Origin: Siderastrea siderea
Lineage: Eukaryota; Cnidaria; Anthozoa; Scleractinia; Rhizangiidae
NCBI GenBank assembly: GCA_964030785.1
Contig: OZ034970.1
Span: 124,001 to 188,000, forward strand
Direction of reading: 5' to 3'
Length of the DNA: 64,000 nucleotides
Position numbers and translations under genes: made by a program. A model generated the notes under the pieces. It saw only the letters and a program-made list of their open reading frames with translations, was not told where the DNA came from and searched no databases. Positions 22,401 to 34,400 of the stretch are shown here, one piece after another. The number at the start of each line of letters is the position of its first letter. The stretch's first letter is position 1.

Positions 22401-25400
22401 GAAACAGTACTCCTTGCGTCGACTGGTAGACCCGACCTCGAAGCTTGTATCTCTATTACAGATTTCAGCTGCTGCGACAAGTTGTTCCGCATTACAGCCT
22501 TGGTGTTGCGTTTTGTGAGAAATCTGAAGATTAAGACAAAGATGTCAAAGGAGGAAACTGTCTGTGAAGGTGACTTAACAGTAGAAGAAGTTGCGAATGC
22601 CAAAATACAATGGTTGAGAAGTGTCCAGAAGAATATGAAGTCACAAGCGAATTACAGTCAATTGGAACGCGAGTTTGGTGTCTACGAAGATGACAGTGGG
22701 GTGTTGAGGTGTAAGGGACGAATCGCCAATGCTGATTTACCACTCGAGACTAAATTTCCAGCATTACTACCAAGAGACCACCATATTTCGACCTTGCTGG
22801 TGAGGCAAGCCCATGAGAGAGTGCACCACAACAAGGTGGAAGCTACCCTAGCCCAGCTGAGAACACGTTATTGGATCATAAGAGGGAGGCAATTTGTGAA
22901 GAAGATACTCGCTAGCTGCACGGTGTGTCGCAGATATGAAGGGTGTGGCTATAGAGTACCCCCTCAAGGTGATCTTCCAGAATTTAGATTGAGTCAGAAA
23001 CCTGCATTTACTTATGTTGGAGTGGATTATGCAGGACCGCTGTACACTAAGGAATCGAATCATTCGGAGTTGCAGAAAGTGTACGTCCTCCTGTTTACGT
23101 GCTGCTCAACCAGAGCCATTCATTTAGAACTTGCTACAGATATGTCAGCTGACATGTTCATCCGTTGTCTGCAAAGACTCACAGCTAGAAGGGGCACACC
23201 AGAAATCATTGTTTCTGACAATACGAAAACATTCAAGTCTGCAGCAAAGGTTTTGCGCAAGGTGTTTTCGTATCCCAGTGTTAAGAGATTCATTGCTGGT
23301 AGAAGGATTGCGTGGCGATTTAATGTGGACAGAGCACCCTGGTGGGGTGGCTTTTTCGAAAGAATGATCCAGAATGTGAAGAGGTGTTTGCGAAAGACCT
23401 TAAGGAATGCAAGGCTTAACTATGACGAGCTGCATACTATTCTGGTTGAAGTGGAAGGAACACTGAACTCCAGGCCTTTGACATATGTGTCCTCGGATGA
23501 CCCTGAAGAGCCTTTGACGCCAAGCCACTTGATGTATGGAAGAAGAATCCTGTCCTTACCTGATGTAGGAGCAAGCAGTCAGGATCCCATTAACCAAGCA
23601 GTATCATCTGAAGATCTCCCAAGAAGAAGGAGGTACTTGGGGTTGCTACTACAGCACTTCTGGAAACGGTGGAGTCGAGAGTATGTGACAGAATTAAGGA
23701 ACCTTCATCGCCAGCGCTCCAGACCTGAAAGCAGGATGTCCATATCAGTTGGAGATGTAGTTACTGTGTTTGAAGACAACCTTCCCCGAAGTCAGTGGAG
23801 ACTTGGAAGAGTGGAGCAGTTGATTCCTGGAGCAGACAATTGCGTGAGAGCGGCAGTAATCAAGGTTATTACCAAGAGCGGAAGACCTATGACTGTCAAG
23901 AGACCAGTACAAAAGCTGTTTCCTTTGGAGATCGTGACCCATGATGAGCAATTACAGGATGAAGCCAGGAGGCCCAGACGGGCGGCTGCTATCAATGCGG
24001 ACTATATTCGGAGACTAGTTGACCAGTGACTTAACTGGTCAAGGGGGGAGTGTGTCACGGATTATTTTGTTTGTAGTGTGACATTTTTGGAACGTGACAT
24101 TTTTAACACGTGAACGGATCACGTGATCACGTGAACATTGGTGAATTTTGAACTTGATGACTTTTCGCTTCGCTTTTTTTTTGTACAAAACATGTGTTAA
24201 AGAACGGTTTTGAAACCCGTTAGTTGCTGGAATCTGTGTTTTTAGATTTGAAACTTAAAGGAGAGTGATAAAATTCAAGACAGTAATAATAATTAATAAT
24301 AATAATAACAATAACAATAATTTTTATAATGGTGAATCAACATAAGATGGACTGTCTTTCTCTCATGACTCAGCATTGTTCCTAAAACACAAATTCTTAC
24401 CAAACTGTCTCTTCACTGCCCAGGTGTAATAATACATCCACAGACGTAAGGCCAATTGTTACATTATTCACTATGAGGGTGCAAGGATCTGACACAAAAT
24501 GGATTCTCTGTAGAATGAAAAAGAAAGTCAGTGTGTCTGACTTTTACACCAGTGCACTTCCTAGCTGCTCTCACTCGCAATTTTATTCAAAAGAGCTGAT
24601 AATCTTGAAAAGTAACCTAGGAAATTGATTTACTGATACATTAAGTCAAAATGAGCATAAAGTACACGTCATCAAACATACCTGAGGTACATCACATTCT
24701 GCTTTGTATATTTTGGTGCTGAATGGTGGTTGGGGATAAACAAAGTCATGATGTATGTCGCGATTGGACGGCACAAACACAACTGTCGTGGAGAGTCTGA
24801 TGAGACAACCATAAATATGTTACAATGTACTATTACTTTCCTTGTGACCAGCTAAATTAAGAGCTTAAGAAACTTAGGTGTCTTTACAATACAAAAGAAA
24901 TCAACATACCATACACCGATGTTTAACATCAACAATCAAGACCACAAGTGAAAACTTGGCAATTTTAAAACTTCTTTAGCCAAACTCATCACTTTCATGA
25001 CTTTTTCACACACACCTTCAAGTGCTGTTTGTGTAAGACAATATAATACAATAATACATGTCTAAATAGGCATACTTTTCTGTAGCTTTCACTATCTGCA
25101 GGACTTGTCTTTCAAACAGATCTTCATATGGCTCTTCTAGATCACCATTCTAAAATATAATAATTAAGATGTTAGATTTAGAACACAAATCTTATTAGGT
25201 TGACCACACTAGGTTTAGTTGTAATCGAAGCTGACTCAAAATATTTGAAACACTTAGTCCATTTGTATTGTAAAATTAAGAGGAAATTGCTCAAGGATTT
25301 CGTTAAACGCTTTAATTAATTTTCCACTGTTTTTAATTGCGTTTCTTTTCTTCAGCGCATGACATTTGTGTCGTTTCTGCAACACAGTTGGCAATCAGCA

Positions 25401-28400
25401 TAACAATTATATAAATGTGCATACTTGGACAATTCTTTTTTTCAAGAAGTACAACCTTTTAATGACTAATTAACACTACCCAATATCTTTCCTCCCCTTT
25501 CAGCCTTTTCTATGTCAGTACCTTAAGGAATTTTTTGCTAAACTAAACATATTTTGGCACATATGTGAACATGATCCTTTTTTGCCTCATAAATAAGTGG
25601 CTTTCTCTTTTTTGGTTACATCAGATTTTAGTGAACAAAACAAATTAAACAATTCCTGCAGTAAGATATGCTGAAGTAATCAATAGGTACAACACCCTAA
25701 AACCCAGTTCACACAACAAATTGAATGCAATACCTCAAATCTAAAAGTTTCTACTTACTATGATTTGATCATGTTTGGAATCAACAAAAGGACCCAACTG
25801 AATAGAAACAAAAGAAAAGAGTTTAAAACACAGACCTAACATTCAACATCGGACTTTTACACCCCAGCCCCTCTTAAATTTTAAGACTTACCAAAATGAG
25901 TAGATCAGGTTTGTCATTTTGTACTGTTCTCATGAGGTCTGCGAGAGGTTCATAAAGCAGGCTGTCTGATGTCGTAAAAGGACCAGCAGCCACCAACATT
26001 GAGAAAGGTTCTATGAAGAACAAAGAGATGCATAAAATAATGTTGTTTTCTGAAGAGCAGATAAAGAGAAGAATGAAATTCAAGGTCTGCATTAGTTGAT
26101 CAACCAATTAAAGTTGTTAGTTGGTTGTAAGTGAAGAGTATTACTGTATTTACTCGATGAAGCGCCGCCTCCGATTAAGCGCCACATATGGGAAGTGAAA
26201 ATATTAAAGAGCGCCGCCCTCGAATAAGCACCACATTCATTCACAACCATGCGGCGCCTAATCGAAGCATCATCAGACTGAATCAATGTTGGAGGAGCCA
26301 AACTAATAAACAAGTACGGTATGAGTCAATCGAAGTCAGCCTCCGAAATTTATTCTCCTGTATTATCATGTTTTTCAGTTCGAAGTGGGTACATCTCATT
26401 ATTTTTCTTTGTTAACATTTGCTTGTTATCGTTTACAAATTAGGATTTTTTAAAGAGTGCCTCCCTCAAATAAGCACCGTCCCTGAATAAGCGCTGCATA
26501 TGAAACACTAAAAATTTAAAGAGTGCAACAGCGTTTACTCGAGTAAATACAGTAAGCAAAAACATCACCTTTGAGCAAGTGCCTAATTTGCCTCAAAACA
26601 AAAATTGCTGGATCTAATTTCCCAGTTAACAGATAAAGGTAGTTCCAAATTCATGTCCATAAAAATTGAAGAATTTGCCCGTGGTCAAGTCCATTTCTTT
26701 TTGCAAACGATTCAAAAAGTGCATTTATTTAATGCTTCCTATGTTTAAAGTAAGGAAGGAACAAACGAACGAATGAATGAAGGAATGAATGTTTATAAAG
26801 GACCTGGAGATAACATAATAGTCCTTGTCAGTTTGTATGCTTTTTTTTTTAAACAAAATCATATTCTTTTCTTAAATTTTAACTTTTAAGTAACATCATC
26901 ATTTCTACAAGTCCTGTGTCAGCACCTCACTCTTCTCCAAAGCTACTGTTACCTGATGACATGTGTTCAGATGCAGGCTCAGAACGAAAAGGAAGTTGAA
27001 TTCCCTGAGAAAAAATAAAAAGAGCTTCTTAATGCATCGCTGACTACTACAATGTCTTTGTAATCTAGAAAAATGAAAAACAGTGTTTAAGTGTACAGAC
27101 AATATAACTTGCAAGGAATAATGTGTAGCAAGCATTCTGTGAGAAAAGAGGGTATGCAACCTTTGGGATGTGGGTCTTGAGAGCAACTCCAGGGAAGCGC
27201 AAGATGAATTTTATTTCATTGTGTTTTTGAGTAGGTTGATGCAATTCTAGATATGGACATCCAAAGTACAACTGAAGTACATGTAGTACGACTGAGGCTC
27301 TTGGACTGGTTGTGAAGTTCAACTTTATTAAAATTTAAATGTAATGTGGAATATTTTCTCAGTTCCTGATGCTGCCGTAGATTGACGAAAGCTTGGACCA
27401 ATAAACCAGTACAGTAGCTTAAGGCCTCACTCAAATCATTACACGATCAAATCATACTGGTACATATTCCCTCTTTCCAAAGGGAATTTAAATTTTGTCA
27501 ATTTACAACTCTTCACTTACAGTGCAAATTTTCCTCACAACCAATTTTTGACCAGTACTGTTCAGTCCCTCTGCAGCAACAACCTGAAAGAAAAATTAAC
27601 AGTAATATTGATACTGATTGGTTTGACTGCAATCCTGGCAGGATAATCACACACTTGCACACCAGTCAGCATCCTGGTTGGAAACTTAATTTTAAGAGCT
27701 TTTGCCATCTGGCTGGCTGAGTTATCACAGGCTGCCCAAACCAAACCAAACCAAACCAAACCAAAAAAAGTGTCCTTTTGGAAGGAAATAAAACCGTAAT
27801 AACCAACAGCAAATAACCATTGTTTTCATTATTTACATGTGAAGTTAAAGTCACAATTTAAAAACTGTTATTGACCACAAAATTAAACACTCCAAACTGC
27901 AATATTTTTGAGTGATCCATGTCATTTGAACTTGTCTAACATGATTTATTCTTACATGCAATGGCAAGCAAGAGTGCCAATTTCCAACCCTGCAGTTGTC
28001 CGTTGAGTAACAAATACTTTGTTACAATCAAAATGTGCACGATTTTAAAATTAATCTATTTTTCAAATGTGCAGTTCCAGAAAATATCCATACTCCCCCC
28101 ATGGAAGGTTTTTGTTTTGTACCCCATCCGCCACCCCCAAGAAATTCCAGTTCAGCTTCATACTTTGCTTCCAAAATTTTGGCTTTTAAGACCCCCCTTT
28201 CCCTAGGAATTTCTGATGACCTTCCATGGGTGGGTATGGATTTTTTCCGCAACTACACAATAACAAACCAGAACATACCCTGGAAATCCACAGTGTTCAA
28301 AAAGTGACGAAAACCAGTGTGTGTTTGAGAAGGATTCGTGATTGTGAGTGACAAGCTAATGTGAGCCCTAGCAGTAATTTGTCTTGCAATACCTGGCCAG

Positions 28401-31400
28401 GAAAAAGTGTAAACTGTCGTACTTCAGAAAGGTCCAATTTGACTCTTACTCCTGCAGATAGTTCCTGTGATCCTTCTAACATCACAGACTGTGCATTTAA
28501 TTTTCCATTTGAATCACAGCAAATTTGCCCAATAACTGATACTTCTTCCTAAAGTAATGATGTAAAAAGATACAATTATTCAGGTAACTATGATTTACTG
28601 AGGAAGCACAAGACAGAGCTAGAGCACAGCATTCACGGACAGAGCTTGCTTTATAGTGGTAGCAGGGAGGTTTTTAGATTCAACTCTGGTTAAATACAGG
28701 TCATGTAAACAAAGAGTATGCCATGGAGATATAAATTCAGTCTTCAAGTAGCTAGCGGAGTCTCGTACAACAAAATATTTTACTCAATTAACTATCGTTT
28801 TAAAAAATAAAAACAAAGTTATGACAGGGGCATGTCCTCTGGTGTTGTCCTGCAAAAGCAAGACAAAAGGAGACACAGTCATTATCCAACCTGAGATGGT
28901 GTGCACAAGCTTGTAAACTCCTCAACTCCTAAGCTTGCTTGTAGTTTTTCTGCCATATCATCAATGAGGTCACTGAGAACTGAAAAATAGTCCAAGTCAA
29001 TTATCAATTTTTGTCAAATTATTGGGAATGCTGATTGTGTTGTTGAAGCCTTTGCTGTTTATTGTACCAGTGATTAACCTACCAGCAGCCTTATCAGCCT
29101 GTTTTTGAAACATGTATTTGTAGCTCTTGAGCAGAGCTGCTTTCTGGTCAGCATGCTGTACTGTCAAGCCTGATGCAGCAGTGTGTTGTTGGATAATCTG
29201 CTGTGGATCAGTTCCGCTGGGATTGAAGGTGAATACAACCTCTCCAGAGTTGTTACGAGAACCATACTTCACAGAGGGAGTTGCACTGAAAAAAAAGATG
29301 GAATCAAGATAATGAGATGAATGTTTTAAACACCCATACAAATCTGTTCTATGTCATTCGTTTAGTGAGAGAATACCAGTCCAATTTAAATCTTGGAAAA
29401 ACAATTTAAAATATGGACGAACACATGATACCATAGCTGGGCTGTCAATAAGGGCTGGGGCTGGGGATATAATCCCTGGATATTTGCAATTTTGAGCCCC
29501 AGCTACTTTGACAGACAACTGTTTTTCCGAATCAGATTGAATTTGGATAAACATTTAAGGATAAAAATTAGCGAGAGAAGTTTAACACAACGTTTCGATG
29601 TCTCCATGACATCATTGTCAAGTGAGAAAATAAAATATAGATGAGTTAATATATACAAGGTGAGGTGTTAAAAAAGTAACACCTCACCTTGTATATATTA
29701 ACTCATCTATATTTTATTTTCTCACTTGACAATGATGTCATGTAGACGTCGAAATGTTGTGTTAAACTTCTCTCGCTAATTTTTATCCTTAACTGGTTTT
29801 CCCTGGTTTCTTTTCTATTTCTTTGGCTACTTCAAAAAATAGTGGCAGCCCTGCATAGGAAAGTACTGTTCAGCAGCTTTTATTTGTTATGGACACTGTT
29901 GAGAATTTTGTCCAGCAACCCAAAAGTTAAAACCCCAATAACTGATGGCAGTTTTGACTCTGAGAGTAAAATGGTTGGTAAACAGATAGAGAATGAGACT
30001 TGTGTACTGGGTTTTCTTAAAAGAGCTTGTTGCTAGAAATTGCTTTATTACTGAATGATAAATTACAAACATGTACATGTACCTAGCAGGAGAGAAACTT
30101 GCTGGAGAAAATGCAGCTGGACCAGGACTCCGCCCAACAGATGTATGTCTTTTATTGATCGCGGCTTCTGGAGTTGTGTGTGGCCTTTTGACAGAGCCCT
30201 TAGCCTTTGCAAAAAAATCAATAACAAAAAAAAAATTCAACAATGGGCTTGACTTTTCTCTTATGACAAAAAAGCAATGACTTTATCCAAGAAATTAATG
30301 CCAAGGGAATTACCTGGTGAATGCAAACTAGCCAATTTCATATTGCAGTTTTTCTGACCCAACCTATACAAAATCTGAACGATTTTACCAAATGGGCAGT
30401 GACATAAAAATGGGGATGACTTTATCTAACGAACAATGACAACACAAATGACATCACCTGTTTCTTGCACCTAAATACTCACCGATTTAAAGTGGCCTTA
30501 AAGATACTCTTTTGCACAGACTACAGTTTTACAAGTTTTTTTCACAATAAAAAGGTGGGATTGACAACTATAACAGTTCTTGTTTGAATGCAGCAAAATT
30601 ACTTTCTAGACATCAAAGGTTCTTCACAACATTTTTTTTTTGGCCATTGCATTTCTGTAAAACGAATTGCTTTTTACAGCTATTATTGCAAAGCTGTAAC
30701 ACTTTCTTTCTGACACCCTTTAGAGGTGTTTAACTGAGATCACTGTACAAACCTTGTTTCCAGGGGTTTGGTAGCATTCAAGCAAATCTTCATCCTCTTC
30801 ATTTATACTATATAGAGATTAACTGGTCAAGATTTAATACCACAGGATTGTAGCTCAATACTACTTAACAACTGCTTGTAACTTTGCCAAACTGTCATTT
30901 TAATGCAACCTTGAATTATCAAAAAACTCAGCTCCAAAAAATTATCTGATGTTTTGTTATATTGAAGAAAATTCTTTAAAAAATCTACTTATTAAAACAC
31001 AGACACGTGTCTCAGTCTGAATTATTTTTTGCATGTAAAAGGGTGGACTTCTTGATTTGGCAGTGATTTTGTTACCTCTGTGTCCTGTGTCTCTAGCACA
31101 TAGAAATCCTAAAAGACACAAAATAATTTATGGCATGCGTCCTTCAAGACGCACAAACACAAACATGCCATGATTGATCAAATATCCCACTTGTGTAATT
31201 TACAATCTATAACACAACTTACTCCAAAAGAAAATGCCAGTTGGCTCTGTTTAAAATATATCTAGTAACATGTAGAAGTACTTTCTGAGGAAAAAATACA
31301 AGCCTTTACTTGCATTATTACAGTGGAACCTCGATTTAACGAAGTGCCAAGGGACTGGGGAAATTGATTCGTCATATAGAGGGTTCCTTATTTCGAGGTT

Positions 31401-34400
31401 CTTTTCCATACATTACACTATTACTGGGCTGAAAAATATCGTTCGTTATACAGAGGGCTTCACTATATAGAGGTTCGTTAAATCGAGGTTCCACTGTAAT
31501 AAATTTGATCTATTCCAAACACTTCCATGTTTGTTTGTGATCGAGTGGTTACGTATTTTGATGCCGAGGAGACCCTGGGAACGAGGTCGTACCAAGTATG
31601 GAATAAAGATTTTGCAAGAAGCTTTCCGAAGCCTGCCATTTATGATAGATGGGACTCATTGGTTTTGGCCTAGGACTCACTATTTTTCATGGGGTGAGTC
31701 CCAGGGACTCATTAATGGCAAATTGTGACAAAATCACCATTTGGAGGGCCCGGTGGAAAAAGGGCGTAAGTGACGATTTGAGGTTAAAATCGAAATTGCT
31801 CCTATTTAGCTGAACATTGGCACACAGGCTGGTTTTCATGTGAGGAACGCCGTAGCGCACTTATTTCTTGACCTGGGATCTAAAATTTGAAGAATTAGCG
31901 TATTACTTTTGCTTAAAACTGACACAAAGAAAACAACAGGACCGCGGATTCTAGGTTGAATTCCTTTGTTTTAGTTCAGGCAGAGAACAAAAGAAATCTT
32001 TCACGCATCACTTGAGCGAGTTCAGTTCAACAACACTTTTCACGCAAAAGTAATACGCTAATTCTTCAAATTTTAGATCTCAGGTCAAGAAATAAGTGCG
32101 CAACGGCGTTCCTCACATGAAAACCAGCCTGTGTGCCAATGTTCAGCTAAATAGGAGCAATTTCGATTTTAACCTCAAATCGTCACTTACGCCCTTTTTC
32201 CACCGGGCCCTTCAATGCTGTTGTCTGGCAAGTTTAATGTTGTTTGCGTTACATGATCGAGTTTTGATTGCTTCCGCTTTAGATGTCTGCGTTGTACTGG
32301 GACTAGTGTTTAAAAGTGAGGAGACTGGTTTCCATCGTCCTTCTTCCCTTTATCACCAAATAACTCACAGTTAAGACTGACCTTGGGGTTAACATTCACA
32401 TGTAATGGCAAGCCTAATTAGGGTTAAATTCGAGCTAGGGTTACGGTGTGTTAAGGGTTAAATTTGAGCTAGGGGTTACGGATTGCTTAGGGTTAAATTT
32501 TACTTCTGGTTCATGTGTGCTTAGGGTTATTAAGTTTGCTTAGGGTTAAGGTTTGCTTAAAGATACAGATGACTTAGGGTTCAAAGTTTCTTGGACAACC
32601 ACATAATAAAATAATTTGTGACAGCGAGAGTACAAACAAGGAGTAAACATAAAGAAATTTCATGGTAATGATTGCTTATATTAGCAAAAAGCCTTACAAT
32701 GCTTGCTTCATTCAGGAAATACCGGTAGTTATAAAAGTTAACAACAAAAAGTGTTTCAGAAAAAAAAAAAAAAAAAAAAAAAAAGGAATCTATGATAGGA
32801 AAGAATGTAGATCTTAAAAACAAGTTGATTCCCATTTAATATTGCTCGCTGAAATAAAGTCTAATGCATGAACTTCTTACACAATGGAATGTATAGCACA
32901 AATTAAAACGTGTGAAAGCAAGGAAGATAAGATAAAATCTTTCGCGCTACAACGCGCTGACATGTCACAATGTAAACAGAGTAGAGATATCTCAGAAGAC
33001 AAGGAATCAACAAATAATTGTTGTGATATAACGAAGCCCCATGAAACAAAACATTGTTCGATCACTTTTCAAATACAAACGGCTAAAATAATAACGAATA
33101 TGTTTCATAAGCAAAGTGAGATGAGTACAGTACGGCCTTTGTTTGGTTCACACGCGACAAAACGAATCGAAATTCTCAAACCACAGCAAAGCATGAAAGA
33201 AATATGCGAAGGTTCTACTCACGATTCTGGCGAATACAGTTTTTGTCCATCTTCCTAGTTGCATTCCCAACTCTGTAGTAGATACTTATGCGAGTAATTG
33301 ATTTGCTGACCGTCCGCTAGAATATTTCTCACAGAACAATGTTTATAACATCACAATGTCAATACGTGCTACAATTCTGCAAAGTCCCTGTGTAAACTGT
33401 TATGGAAACAACACAGATATCAGAATAATTCATTTTTCTCGATGAGCAGCTTGCAATTCTTGTTTTCTACAATGTTATCCCGCTTTTATCAGTCTGCAAT
33501 AGCTTTTTTCTCGTGAAGAGACGTATCCAGTTCGCAGGTTGTCAAAGATTAAACGTTCTTTTCCTTGCAATGCATTCTGGGAAATTTGTAACCACTTTGA
33601 GCGGGAAAGATATACGGCCTAGCCATAGCAATACAAAATATAAGTCTCCAGCAAGGAAAAAATCTCCGCCGAAAACTTTGTATGCCGTTGCTTTTAATGC
33701 CGAAACTCACAGAATTGTACCTTGTTCCCTGCTGGAGACTCTTCACGATGTACAAAGCTGGGCTTTCTGTTATGCCCTAAGCTCGGTTCTTTGAGACTTA
33801 AAGCGCCCAATTGAGCCTTCCTGGGCTTCACGATGCCCCAGGCACTTTGCAAACCGTGGAAACAAACTTTCCTGCTAGAAATTTGGCTCTTGCATCGCAA
33901 TTCTACTTCGCTTTTTGCAGGAGCTTCAATCGAACGTCCGTACTCGTATCGAATCATTCGAAAGAAGGACGATGGAACCCAGTCTCTTCACTTTCAAACA
34001 CTAGTCCCAGTACAACGCAGACATCTAAAACGGAGGTAATAAAAACCCGATCCTGTAACGCAAACAAAATTAAACTTGCCAGACAACAGCATTGAAGGGC
34101 CCGGTGGAAAAAGGGCGTAAGTGACAATTTGAGGTTAAAATCGAAATTGCTCCTATTTAGCTGAACATTGGCACACAGGCTGGTTTTCATGTGAGGAACG
34201 CCGTAGCGCACTTATTTCTTGACCTGGGATATAAAATTTGAAGAATTAGCGTATTACTTTTGCTTAAAACTGACACAAAGAAAACAACAGGACCGCGGAT
34301 TCTAGGTTGAATTCCTTTGTTTTAGTTCAGGCAGAGAACAAAAGAAATCTTTCACGCATCACTTGAGCGAGTTCAGTTCAACAACACTTTTCACGCAAAA

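Larger units (their letters stand above)
18174..24287 (+). mobile_element. BEL/Pao LTR retrotransposon, near-complete, inside POLA2 intron 15
   Basis: Target duplications GTAAT lie at 18,174-18,178 and 24,283-24,287. Long terminal repeats lie at 18,179-18,409 and 24,053-24,282, both beginning TG and ending CA. They differ by about four substitutions and one base in a T run, so the insertion is fairly young. A primer site and a polypurine tract are in place. The internal part encodes one gag-pol polyprotein, broken in two by a 163-bp internal duplication. The element is antisense to POLA2. The domain order protease, reverse transcriptase, RNase H, integrase with a DUF5641-type tail is that of BEL/Pao. 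Confidence 0.96.

Noticed and set aside
24241..24290. Second element adjoining the BEL/Pao right end
   Set aside because: The A/T-rich trinucleotides are the continuation of the split microsatellite target.
29590..29640. Second hammerhead ribozyme in the 238-bp palindrome
   Set aside because: A GAAAC and a stem II-like GATGTC/GACATC are present on the minus strand, but the CTGATGA core is not.
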